Shown here: piece by piece, positions 8,024-16,980 of the stretch | Numbering within the stretch: position 1 is the first letter of the stretch | How the letters are laid out: each line of letters starts with the position of its first letter | Source: an uncultured Dysosmobacter sp. | Lineage (GTDB): Bacteria > Bacillota > Clostridia > Oscillospirales > Oscillospiraceae | NCBI GenBank assembly: GCA_947625655.1 | Contig: CANQPD010000007.1 | Location: forward strand, 62,001 to 126,000 | DNA length: 64,000 bases | Reading direction: 5' to 3' | Program-made: the position numbers and the translations under genes | The notes under the pieces: generated by a model | The model's database searches: none | Seen by the model: the letters and a program-made list of their open reading frames with translations, nothing else | Told to the model about the DNA's origin: nothing

Positions 8024-8551
8024 TTAGAAAATCATCAGCAGGCCTGCCAATACTGCAAACCCGCCGCCGACGCGGCCCAGCACCAGCGCCGCCTCCGACG
8101 GCTCCGCGTCCTTGAACCGCCAGCCGTAGCTGAGATACCAGGACGCGCGGGGGGCCAGCAGGTTGAACAGGCCGATGACTGCCAGCAGGAAACCGATGCC
8201 GTTGCTCCGGCCGGAGGGGCTGGGGGCCTTGTAGTTGATAAGATCCAGCAGCCTGTCCCCGGAGACGTACCGGGCAGGGTCGTAATTGTCGCTCCAGCCG
8301 CCGTAGCTGATGGGGGTGTCACCGCTTCCGTAGTTCCACCAGTATTCAGCGCCGTTGGGATAGAGGATGGTCACTTTGCTGCCGCTGATCGTATAGTGGT
8401 AGACATCTTCACCTTTTGTGACGGTCTGGGCCTCTTTGTCGATGGTGAAGCCGTCCACCTCATAGGATGTGGGCTCCTTGTGGGCGCTCCCGCAGCCGGT
8501 CAGGAACAGGCACAGCGCGAGGATCAGCCAGAAACAAGCGGTGCGTCTCAT
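8024..8551 (-). CDS. Lipoprotein with C-terminal membrane segments (DUF6199-like)
   Basis: A 175-residue protein. The signal peptide ends in a lipobox (LFLTGC, Cys near residue 19). The middle region is extracytoplasmic and beta-rich (VTKGEDVYHYTISGSKVTILYPNG). The C-terminus has two hydrophobic segments flanking WYLSYGWRFKDAEPSEAAL, a pattern like the DUF6199 domain. Start at 8551 is chosen over upstream in-frame ATGs because GGAGGGG lies 5 bases before it and the signal peptide begins there. Function unknown. Confidence 0.72.
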   Translation of the reverse strand: MRRTACFWLILALCLFLTGCGSAHKEPTSYEVDGFTIDKEAQTVTKGEDVYHYTISGSKVTILYPNGAEYWWNYGSGDTPISYGGWSDNYDPARYVSGDRLLDLINYKAPSPSGRSNGIGFLLAVIGLFNLLAPRASWYLSYGWRFKDAEPSEAALVLGRVGGGFAVLAGLLMIF

Positions 8552-8625
8552 AAACCCCTCCAAAATCGAAATCATTTGACCCAGTATAGCATGGGATCCG
8601 GGGAAGATCCTTACAAAAGAGTAAC

Positions 8626-8652
8626 AAAAAGCGCCCCTTTGGGGCGCTTTTT
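8626..8652 (-). terminator. Intrinsic terminator of pckA
   Basis: A perfect 12-base stem with a TTT loop, with A and T tracts forming the base of the stem. It starts 13 bases past the pckA stop codon. Confidence 0.85.
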
Positions 8653-8664
8653 GGATGCGTGAGA

Positions 8665-10233
<1,569 letters not shown>

Positions 10234-10326
10234 AATACATGTTCCTCCTTAAAATAAAGTCAGCGGGGCAGGGCAGAACCGGGGAAACAGCCCCGCAGTC
10301 AAACAGGGGAAAGCGAAATTAAAGAT

Positions 10327-10355
10327 ATTTTACACGATTTTTACGGGAAAAGCAA
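10327..10355 (-). promoter_or_regulatory. Sigma-A promoter of pckA
   Basis: On the minus strand TTGCTT (10350-10355) and TAAAAT (10327-10332) with a 17-base spacer. It leaves an approximately 90-base leader before the pckA start, containing a GC-rich stem around 10262-10296. Confidence 0.7.
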
Positions 10356-10425
10356 TAGCGGGAAAAGAAATCGCCGGTTTGCCCTCCGTAAACGATTTTC
10401 CGCACTGCCAGAATACGCCCCCGGC

Positions 10426-11277
10426 TCAAAGCCGCCCCAGCCGCGCCGCCAGGCCGGCGAAGTCCCGCAGGGTCAGCCGCTCGCCCCGGATGTCGGCGCT
10501 CAGACCGCAGTCCGACAAGGCGGCCTGGATGGCCGCCTTGTCAAAGGGCAGGGCGGCGGCCAGGCTGTTGGCCAGGGTCTTCCGCCGCAGCAAAAAGGCC
10601 CCCTTGATGACCTGGAAGAAAAACGATTCGTCCTCCACCTCCACGGCGGGCCGCTGCCGCCGGACGCACCGCAGCACGGCGGAGGTCACCTTGGGGGCGG
10701 GCAGAAATTTCTCCCGGGGCACGTCGAACAGCAGCTCCGTTTCCATATAGTATTGCAGAAAGAGGGAAAAAGCGCCGCCGTCGGAGGACCCCTGGGGCGC
10801 GGCCAGCCGCTGGGCCACCTCCTTCTGGATCAGCACGGTAATGGTTTCAAAGCAGGGGGTCTCGATGAGCTTGGTCAGCACCGGCGTGGTGATGTTATAG
10901 GGAAGGTTGGCGCAGACGATGGGCCGCAGGCCCTGGAATTTCTCCGCCGCCAGGGCGTTCAGGTCCAGCTTCAGCACGTCTCCCGGCACGATCTCCACGT
11001 TGGGATAGGGGGCCATGGTCTCCGCCAGCACCGGCAGCAGGGCCTTGTCCAGCTCCACGGAGACCACCTTGCCCGCCCGCTGGGCCAGCTCCGCCGTCAG
11101 CGGCCCGATGCCGGGGCCGATCTCCAGCACGCCGCAGGCCGCATCCGCCCCGGACGATGCCGCAATGTCCCGCGGCACCTGGGGGTCAATGAGAAAATTC
11201 TGCCCCATGGATTTGGAAAAGTGGAATCCGTGCCGCCCCAGCAGCTCCCGGATGGAATCGTAATCGCAGAGATTCAT
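10426..11277 (-). CDS. rsmA: 16S rRNA (adenine1518-N6/adenine1519-N6) dimethyltransferase
   Basis: A 283-residue Rossmann methyltransferase (KsgA/RsmA). It dimethylates two adjacent adenines in the 3' terminal hairpin of 16S rRNA during 30S maturation. Motif I is EIGPGIGPLT near residue 53, and the catalytic NLPYNI motif near residue 122 is the family hallmark. MGQNFLIDP near the N-terminus is also typical. A possible -10 (TATACT, 11310-11315 on minus) lies 33 bases upstream. In Bacilli this gene follows yabE-rnmV; a YabE-like gene lies upstream here on the same strand, but a HAD gene intervenes on the opposite strand and no rnmV is seen. Confidence 0.96.
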   Translation of the reverse strand: MNLCDYDSIRELLGRHGFHFSKSMGQNFLIDPQVPRDIAASSGADAACGVLEIGPGIGPLTAELAQRAGKVVSVELDKALLPVLAETMAPYPNVEIVPGDVLKLDLNALAAEKFQGLRPIVCANLPYNITTPVLTKLIETPCFETITVLIQKEVAQRLAAPQGSSDGGAFSLFLQYYMETELLFDVPREKFLPAPKVTSAVLRCVRRQRPAVEVEDESFFFQVIKGAFLLRRKTLANSLAAALPFDKAAIQAALSDCGLSADIRGERLTLRDFAGLAARLGRL

Positions 11278-11331
11278 GGCAGTCCCGCCTTTTCAAAGTA
11301 GATGAGAGCAGTATACCAAAAAAAAGAGGGT

Positions 11332-11360
11332 TTGAAAACCCCCGCCCCATCCTGTATGAT
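11332..11360 (+). promoter_or_regulatory. Sigma-A promoter of the HAD phosphatase gene
   Basis: TTGAAA at 11332-11337 and TATGAT at 11355-11360, 17-base spacer, 32 bases before the ATG. Confidence 0.78.
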
Positions 11361-11392
11361 AGAGAAAACCCACGGTAAGAAAGGACGGCCCC

Positions 11393-12085
11393 ATGATCAA
11401 AACCATCTTCTTCGACCTGGACGACACCCTGCTGGACTTCACCCGCGCCGAGCGGGCGGCCCTGACCAGGGCCCTGACGGAACTGGACGTCCCCGCCACA
11501 GACGCGGTGCTCTCCCGCTACCACGAGCTGAACCGCCAGCAGTGGGAGCTGCTGGAGGAGGGCAAACTGACCCGTCCCCAGGTGCTGACCCGCCGCTTCG
11601 ACCTGCTGTTTGCGGAGCTGGGCCTCCGCCGCTCCAGCCAGGAGGCCTGCGGCCGCTACGAAGGCCATCTGGCCCAGGGCCACTTCTTCATCCCCGGCGC
11701 GCCGGAGCTGCTGGCGGCCCTGGCGCCCCGATATGACCTGTACCTGGCCTCCAACGGCGCCGCCGCGGTGCAGCACAGCCGCCTGGACAGCGCGGGTATC
11801 AAGCCGTATTTCAAAGACATCTTCATCTCTGAAACGGTGGGCTTCGACAAGCCCAGCCCTGCCTTTTTTGAGGCCGCCTTTGCCGCCATCCCCGGCTTTT
11901 CCCGGGAAACGGCCCTGATGGTGGGAGACAGTCTGACCTCCGACATCCGGGGCGGCCATAACGCCGGCATCCGCACCTGCTGGTTCGCCCCCCACGGCAG
12001 GCCGGGCCGCCCGGACATCGTGCCGGACTACCGCGTTACAGAGCTGGGGCAATTGGCGGAAGTGCTTGAGAAAATTGACAATTGA
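11393..12085 (+). CDS. HAD hydrolase of the YjjG (noncanonical pyrimidine nucleotidase) type
   Basis: A 230-residue HAD-superfamily phosphatase. Motif I is FFDLDDTLLDF (nucleophile Asp near residue 8), motif II YLASNG near 118, motif III Lys in GFDKPSP near 148, motif IV VGDSLTSDI near 176. The helical cap and the sequence EEGKLTRPQVLTRRF match YjjG, which cleaves nucleoside monophosphates including noncanonical pyrimidines. The last codons (KIDN then TGA) are already inside the ATTGACA heptamer repeat, so the repeat supplies the native stop codon. Confidence 0.87.
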   Translation: MIKTIFFDLDDTLLDFTRAERAALTRALTELDVPATDAVLSRYHELNRQQWELLEEGKLTRPQVLTRRFDLLFAELGLRRSSQEACGRYEGHLAQGHFFIPGAPELLAALAPRYDLYLASNGAAAVQHSRLDSAGIKPYFKDIFISETVGFDKPSPAFFEAAFAAIPGFSRETALMVGDSLTSDIRGGHNAGIRTCWFAPHGRPGRPDIVPDYRVTELGQLAEVLEKIDN

Positions 12086-12224
12086 CAATGGACAATTGAC
12101 AATGGGTGGTCGCGGAAGGCGCTGCTTCTGTCGGAGGGCCTCTGCTGATCGGATAGGCGGCAGTGGGACGATGAAAGGCTGGAGTAAAATAAATTGTCAA
12201 TTGTCAATTATCAATTATCAATTG
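12073..12224. repeat. Heptamer-built inverted repeat element
   Basis: The left arm (12073-12104) is made of tandem ATTGACA-type heptamers. The right arm (12190-12224) is the reverse complement in style (TTGTCAA/TTATCAA units). About 85 bases lie between the arms with no recognisable gene. The arms could fold into a long stem. It begins inside the 3' end of the HAD gene and ends at the terminator of the next, convergent gene. Confidence 0.75.
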
Positions 12225-12264
12225 AAAACGCGGGCGCCAGCCTGAAAGGCTGGCGCCCGCGTTT
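12225..12264 (-). terminator. Terminator of the YabE-like gene
   Basis: An 18-base perfect stem with a 4-base loop, with A/T tracts at the base of the stem. It abuts the heptamer element and follows the YabE-like stop codon by 7 bases. Symmetry allows it to work in both directions. Confidence 0.86.
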
Positions 12265-12271
12265 TCTCCGC

Positions 12272-13315
12272 TTATTTAAGGATATACACCGTGCAGCTCC
12301 GTCTGCCGAAGTTGATGCACTGCTGATAGGTCTCGTAATACAGATCCACCTTGTTGCCCTTCACGCCGGTGTCCTCGGCCACGGCGGTGCCGTAGACCAC
12401 GCCGTCGTTGGTGACAATATACATCTTCGTCCCCAGGGGGATGACCTTTTTGTCCACGGCCACGGTGCCCACCCGGACAAAGGTGCCGGTGGCGGTGGTG
12501 TAGTCCGCGCCGCCGTGTCCGGCGGTGTAGGCGGTGGCGGTCATGGACTTGACGGCGGAGAAGTTCAGCGTCGCGCCGGACTGCAGCGTCAGGGTGCCGC
12601 TGCCATCGGCGTTTTTGGTGACGCTGGCAATGGCGGAGCTGTCCGAGACGGCAGCGGTGTCCGGAGAGGCGGCCACAGCGGTGCCGTATTCCACGATCTG
12701 ATCCACGGCAGTGCTGTCCAGCTCCTCCACGAACTGGCGGGAGATCTCCTCGCCGTTGCTCCAGACCACCTCATAAATGGAGGTGCGGACGCCGTCCTTG
12801 CCCTCCTGAACCACGGTTTCCTCGCCCTTTTCCATCTCCGGATTGGCCACCCGGACGGTTTCAAAGGCCACGTCCTCTGTCACCTTATCGTAATAGGTGA
12901 TGTCCTCCGCCACCGTCAAAACCACATCGGGGCCGGACAGGTCCACGGCAATGGTTTCCAGCGGGCTGGGGGCGATCCCCAGGCGCTTGAGCAGGGCGGA
13001 GACGGTCTCCTTCTTGCTCTTGGCGGTGTAGACGTCGCCGCCGTGGCGGACCGTCACAGCCTTGCCGGAGGCCAGCGTCACATCATAGCCCTTGGCGCCG
13101 GAGGTGACGTGGACCATCTGGGAGGACAGGTCGGGGACCTCGGCGGAGCCGTTCAGCACGATGGCGGTATCCTCCGCGCCGGTGAGGATAAACAGCGCGT
13201 CGGCCCATCCGGTGGCGGCGACGCAGGAGAGCGCGGCCACCGTCAGCGAAAAGAGGAACATATGGCGGCGGGCTCTGCGTTCATGCGGTTTTCTCCGTAA
13301 GTTTTGTGTATTCAA
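12272..13315 (-). CDS. YabE-like cell-wall protein (DUF348, G5 and 3D domains)
   Basis: A 347-residue exported protein. The N-terminus is basic (HERRARRH) and followed by one hydrophobic segment. Ubiquitin-like DUF348 repeats follow (AKSKKETVSALLKRLGI, then AEDITYYDKVTEDVAFETVRV), then a G5 region (GEETVVQEGKDGVR) and a C-terminal 3D domain with three conserved Asp (ATAYTAGHGGADYTT, VAVDKKVIPLG, AEDTGVKGNKVDLYY). 3D domains resemble the catalytic double-psi barrel of lytic transglycosylases; relatives such as YabE act on peptidoglycan. The start codon is TTG at 13315: the AGGAGG lies 6 bases upstream, and the overlapping ATG is in another frame with an immediate stop. The synteny with rsmA supports orthology to yabE. 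Confidence 0.9.
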   Translation of the reverse strand: MNTQNLRRKPHERRARRHMFLFSLTVAALSCVAATGWADALFILTGAEDTAIVLNGSAEVPDLSSQMVHVTSGAKGYDVTLASGKAVTVRHGGDVYTAKSKKETVSALLKRLGIAPSPLETIAVDLSGPDVVLTVAEDITYYDKVTEDVAFETVRVANPEMEKGEETVVQEGKDGVRTSIYEVVWSNGEEISRQFVEELDSTAVDQIVEYGTAVAASPDTAAVSDSSAIASVTKNADGSGTLTLQSGATLNFSAVKSMTATAYTAGHGGADYTTATGTFVRVGTVAVDKKVIPLGTKMYIVTNDGVVYGTAVAEDTGVKGNKVDLYYETYQQCINFGRRSCTVYILK

Positions 13316-13424
13316 AACATACCTCCTGAAAGTGGTTTTTCAGACTCCCGCAGGAGCGTTGCGCGGCTGTTTTCAGGGATGAAAACAACTTGTAACTTTT
13401 GTTACCGGCTGAAAAACTGGACTC

Positions 13425-13453
13425 AGTATACACCACGCTCCCACTTTTGTCAA
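13425..13453 (-). promoter_or_regulatory. Consensus sigma-A promoter of the YabE-like gene
   Basis: On the minus strand a perfect TTGACA (13448-13453) and TATACT (13425-13430) with a 17-base spacer, about 110 bases before the TTG start. The leader has no recognised riboswitch. Confidence 0.85.
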
Positions 13454-13569
13454 GTTTTTGCCGTTGAACCGGGATTATGTCTCCCACTTTTGCTGAAAAC
13501 GGGCGAAAAGTCCTTGGAAAAAACCGCCAGATAGAAACGAAAAAATTACAAAACGGTAACACGCGGGGC

Positions 13570-13877
13570 GCGGAAAGCGGCCCCGTATCCCGATGGGGGA
13601 TACGGGGCCGTTCGGCCCGACAAAAAAGTCCTTTGGACTTTTTTGTCGGGCCTTACAATGCCTCGCTTTTCGGGCTGCTCTGCAGCCCGAAAAGCTCCCA
13701 CTTCGCGGGGCAAAGGGCTGTGATCACAGCCCTTTTGCAGGCATTTGATCCAATACAAGGGGACTCCCGTCCCCTCGTACTCCCCTTGCTTTTTGAGGCC
13801 CTTTCTCTTCTTAATCAGGTTTTTTGACAGACTGAGCGGCCCCGTATCCTTTGTTGGGATACGGGGCCGCTTTCCGC
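13570..13877. repeat. Hairpin-stack element bounded by 21-base perfect inverted repeats
   Basis: A 308-base gene-free block lying in the roughly 570-base gap between the YabE-like gene and copZ. Its two ends (13570-13590 and 13857-13877) are perfect 21-base inverted repeats of each other. Inside are five further near-perfect hairpins: 13578-13610, 13614-13652 (18-base stem, TTT loop), 13665-13695 (14-base stem, TCT loop), 13713-13734 and 13758-13775. The right-hand hairpin at 13835-13871 repeats the stem of the first. It may double as terminator for the copper operon. No ORF looks coding. Confidence 0.75.
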
Positions 13878-13891
13878 TGTTTTTGCGGGAA

Positions 13892-14086
13892 TTACTGCAC
13901 TTCCGGGGTGAAGCCCAGATCTTCCAGCTCGCCCACGGCGGTCTTGACGCAGTTCTGGCAGCCGTCGATGGTGACGGTTTTGTCCGCCAGGCTGACTTCA
14001 AACTTCAGCTCCGCCGCGGTCAGGGCGTTGGTGATGCGCTTCACGCAGTTTTCGCACATCATGTCGGGCACAGAAATCTTGGTCAT
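13892..14086 (-). CDS. copZ: Heavy-metal-associated (HMA) domain copper chaperone
   Basis: A 64-residue CopZ-type protein. The metal motif is MMCENC near residue 9 (MxCxxC), in a ferredoxin-like beta-alpha-beta-beta-alpha-beta fold. It should carry Cu(I) to the CopA ATPase. A second Cys pair is present (GCQNC near residue 42), which is not part of the classic site. It is the last gene of the minus-strand copA-csoR-copZ unit, 16 bases after csoR, with AAGGAG upstream. Confidence 0.9.
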   Translation of the reverse strand: MTKISVPDMMCENCVKRITNALTAAELKFEVSLADKTVTIDGCQNCVKTAVGELEDLGFTPEVQ

Positions 14087-14102
14087 AACTTGTTTGCTCC
14101 TT

Positions 14103-14498
14103 TCATTTCATCAGTTTTTGTATGGTGAGAAGAAGGTCGTCCACGACCTCCAGCTTCCCGTCCTGGATATCCTGCACCACGCAGGTGCGGATGTGGCTGG
14201 CCAGCAGCTCCCGGGAAAAGGCGTTCAGCGCCGACTGGATGGCGGATACCTGGGTCAGGATATCGGTGCAGTAGGCCTCTTTTTCCACCATGCCCCGGAC
14301 GCCCCGGACCTGGCCCTCGATGCGGCTGAGCCGCTTTTGCAGCGCCTCACGTTCCCCGTCCTCCCGGTGCTTGCGGCGGCAGCACTCCGGCTCCTGGCCG
14401 CCGTCTTCCCCGCCCGGGACATACAGCTTCGCGTCGATGCCGCATTCTCTCTTCAAAAGTTCCGGGTTCTCCCCGGCCCGCTTCAGATCGTCTTTCAT
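14103..14498 (-). CDS. csoR: CsoR-type copper-sensing repressor with N-terminal extension
   Basis: A 131-residue protein of the CsoR/FrmR family (DUF156). The all-helical core has the Cu(I) ligand set: Cys in KEAYCTD, then His and Cys in ASHIRTC (the Cys, His, Cys arrangement of CsoR). LSRIEGQVRGVRGMV at the start of the core is diagnostic. About 45 residues precede the core and include CREC-like and CCRRKH Cys/His pairs, which is longer than typical ~90-110 residue members. Start at 14498 has GGAGGCCCCT upstream; the frame is open further but runs into copA. It should repress the copA promoter until Cu(I) binds. Confidence 0.91.
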   Translation of the reverse strand: MKDDLKRAGENPELLKRECGIDAKLYVPGGEDGGQEPECCRRKHREDGEREALQKRLSRIEGQVRGVRGMVEKEAYCTDILTQVSAIQSALNAFSRELLASHIRTCVVQDIQDGKLEVVDDLLLTIQKLMK

Positions 14499-14511
14499 AG
14501 GGGCCTCCTTT

Positions 14512-16764
14512 TCATGACAGTTTGGCCCTGCCCAGCCGCAGGGCGTTGCCCACCACGCACACGGAGCTGAGGGACATGGCCGCGCCGGCGAACATGGGGG
14601 AGAGCAGGGGCCCACCGAAGAGATACAGCGCCCCTGCCGCGATGGGGATGCCGACGGTGTTGTAGCAGAAGGCCCAGAACAGGTTCTGCTTGATGTCCCG
14701 CAGGGTCAGGGCGGACAGCCGCAGGGCCCGGGGGACGTCCTGCAAATCGTCCCGCATCAGCACGATGTCGGCGGATTCAATGGCGATGTCGCTGCCGCTG
14801 CCGATGGCGCAGCCCACCTCCGCCTGGGTCAGGGCGGGGGCGTCGTTGATGCCGTCGCCCACCATCATCACCTTCCGGCCCTGGGCCTGGAGACGCTGGA
14901 TGACCCCGGCTTTCTCCTCCGGCAGCACCTCGGCGATGACCTCGTCCACGCCCACCAGGGCGCCGATGTGGCTGGCCGCCGCGTGATTGTCGCCGGTCAG
15001 CAGCACCGTGCGGATGCCCGCGTCCTTCATCTTCCGGATGGCGGCGGCGCTGGTCTCCTTCACCGGGTCCGCCACGCTGATGAGACCCAGCAGCCTGCCG
15101 CCCCGGGCGAAGTACATGGGCGTCTGCCCCTGGGCCGCCAGCCGCTCCGCCTCCGCCAGCAGGGGCGAGACGTCCACGCCCTCCTCCTCCAGCAGCCGCC
15201 GGCTGCCCGCCAGCACGGTCTCGCCGGAGAGCGCCGCCTTCAGGCCCCGGCCGGACAGGTTTTCAAACTGCTCCGGCTTGGGCAGGTCCGTCAGCCCCTG
15301 CTCCGCGGCGCAGGCCGAGATGGCCTCCGCCAGCGGGTGGGCGGACACGGCCTCCACCGCGGCGGCGGTGGACAGCAGGTCCAGCTTGCCGCAGCCCTGG
15401 GGGACGATCTCCGTCACGGCGGGGGCGCCCTGGGTCACGGTGCCGGTCTTGTCCAGCACCACGGTGTCCACGCTGTGGGTGATCTCCAAAATCTCGCCGG
15501 AGCGGATCAGAATGCCGTGCTTTGCCCCAAGGCCCGTGCCCACCATGATGGCGGTGGGGGTGGCCAGGCCCAGGGCGCAGGGGCAGGCGATGACCAGCAC
15601 CGAGGTGAATACCCGCAGCACAAAGGCGAAGGGCTGGCCCGCCACGGCCCAGGCGATGGCCGCGGCCAGCGCGATGGTGATGACCGCGGGCACAAACACC
15701 CCGGCCACCTTGTCGGCGGTCTTGGAGATGGGGGCCTTTTTGCCCTGGGCGTCCTCCACAAAGCGGATGATGCGGGCCAGGGTGGCGTCCTCACCGGTGC
15801 GGGTCACCCGGACGTACAGCGCGCCGTTCTGGTTGACGCTGCCGCCGATGACCTCACTGCCAACGCTTTTCTCCACCGGCAGGCTCTCGCCGGTGAGCAT
15901 GGCCTCGTTAACGCTGCTCTCGCCCTGGGTGACCACGCCGTCGGCGGGCACCCGGGCGCCGGGCTTCACCAGCACCGTGTCCCCGGTCTTCAGGCTCTTG
16001 GTGGGCACCTCCCGGCCGGAGTCCGCCAGGATGGCGGTGTCCGGCGCAAGCTGCATCAGCGCCGTGATGGCGCCCTTGGTCTTCTGCATGTTCCGGCTCT
16101 CCAGGAACTTGCCCAGGGACACCAGCGTCAGCACCACGGCGGCGGACTCATAGTAGAGGTTGTGGACATAGGTGTGGGGATCGTCGGAGATCAGAAAGGT
16201 CATCACCACGCTGTAGGCAAAGGAGCAGGCGGAGCCGATGGCCACCAGGGAGTCCATGTTGGGGTTGGCGTGGAACAGCGCCTTGAAGCCGCCGGTAAAG
16301 AAGTGCCGCCCGCAGTACAGCACGGGGATGGTCAGCAGCAGCTGCAAAATGGCGAAGTTCACCGGATGGGTGTGCATGGAAAAAATGTCCGGCAGGGGAA
16401 GGCTTGGCAGCCCGAAGGGCAGCATCTGGCCCATGGACACATATAATAACACCACGGAAAAGACCCCGGCCGCGATCAGTTCCGTCTGCTTCCGCTTCAG
16501 GGCGGCGGCCTCGGCGTCTTTGACGTCCTGAACCGTCTCCTCCCTGTGCTCCGCGTGGAGGGCGCAGCCAAAGCCGGCCTTTTCCACCTTGGCGGCGATC
16601 TGCTCCGGGCCCACCTGGGCCTCGTCGTAGCAGATGGTCATGATGCCGGTGGTCAGGTTCACGTCGCTGCGCTCCACGCCGGGGAGCCGCCGGGTCACCT
16701 TTTCCACCGACGCGCTGCACGCCGCGCAGTGCATGCCGGAGATGTCATATTTTTCTTCCCGCAT
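14512..16764 (-). CDS. copA: Copper-translocating P1B-type ATPase
   Basis: A 750-residue Cu(I) exporter. One N-terminal HMA domain (GMHCAACSAS, residues 10-19), eight membrane segments, the CPC ion motif (CPCALGLATP near residue 392), phosphorylation motif DKTGTVTQG near 440, and GDGINDAP near 635. The HP dipeptide (SAHPLAEAI) of P1B pumps is present. It is the first gene of the copper operon; csoR starts 13 bases after it. The promoter contains the twin CsoR-type sites. Length and order match Cu(I)-exporting CopA of Firmicutes. Confidence 0.96.
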   Translation of the reverse strand: MREEKYDISGMHCAACSASVEKVTRRLPGVERSDVNLTTGIMTICYDEAQVGPEQIAAKVEKAGFGCALHAEHREETVQDVKDAEAAALKRKQTELIAAGVFSVVLLYVSMGQMLPFGLPSLPLPDIFSMHTHPVNFAILQLLLTIPVLYCGRHFFTGGFKALFHANPNMDSLVAIGSACSFAYSVVMTFLISDDPHTYVHNLYYESAAVVLTLVSLGKFLESRNMQKTKGAITALMQLAPDTAILADSGREVPTKSLKTGDTVLVKPGARVPADGVVTQGESSVNEAMLTGESLPVEKSVGSEVIGGSVNQNGALYVRVTRTGEDATLARIIRFVEDAQGKKAPISKTADKVAGVFVPAVITIALAAAIAWAVAGQPFAFVLRVFTSVLVIACPCALGLATPTAIMVGTGLGAKHGILIRSGEILEITHSVDTVVLDKTGTVTQGAPAVTEIVPQGCGKLDLLSTAAAVEAVSAHPLAEAISACAAEQGLTDLPKPEQFENLSGRGLKAALSGETVLAGSRRLLEEEGVDVSPLLAEAERLAAQGQTPMYFARGGRLLGLISVADPVKETSAAAIRKMKDAGIRTVLLTGDNHAAASHIGALVGVDEVIAEVLPEEKAGVIQRLQAQGRKVMMVGDGINDAPALTQAEVGCAIGSGSDIAIESADIVLMRDDLQDVPRALRLSALTLRDIKQNLFWAFCYNTVGIPIAAGALYLFGGPLLSPMFAGAAMSLSSVCVVGNALRLGRAKLS

Positions 16765-16787
16765 AAATGCCTCCTGTCTCCCGGGAT

Positions 16788-16846
16788 ATACCCCCCAGGG
16801 GTATTGCTTTCGGCGTCAGTATATACCCCTGGGGGGTATTTGTCAA
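16788..16846 (-). promoter_or_regulatory. copA promoter with twin CsoR-type operators
   Basis: On the minus strand TTGACA (16841-16846) and TATACT (16818-16823) with a 17-base spacer. Two 17-base palindromes of the form ATACCCC-N3-GGGGTAT occur: ATACCCCTGGGGGGTAT at 16823-16839, filling the -35/-10 spacer, and ATACCCCCCAGGGGTAT at 16788-16804, downstream of the start site. Their starts are 35 bases apart. The GC-tract within an ATACCC...GGGTAT palindrome is what CsoR-family repressors recognise. Confidence 0.88.
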
Positions 16847-16893
16847 GAGGCATCTTTTCCCCCGCCGAATCCGCAAAAGTTTTGCGAACCCCC

Positions 16894-16921
16894 TTGACAT
16901 CCGGATAGACTATGCTATGAT
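16894..16921 (+). promoter_or_regulatory. Sigma-A promoter of the ammonia-lyase gene
   Basis: TTGACA at 16894-16899 and TATGAT at 16916-16921, 16-base spacer. The start codon is about 60 bases downstream. Confidence 0.82.
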
Positions 16922-16980
16922 GAAGATGACCTAACAAAAAATTTGAATAACTAAAAATTTTTGATAACAGGTGAGCGAAG

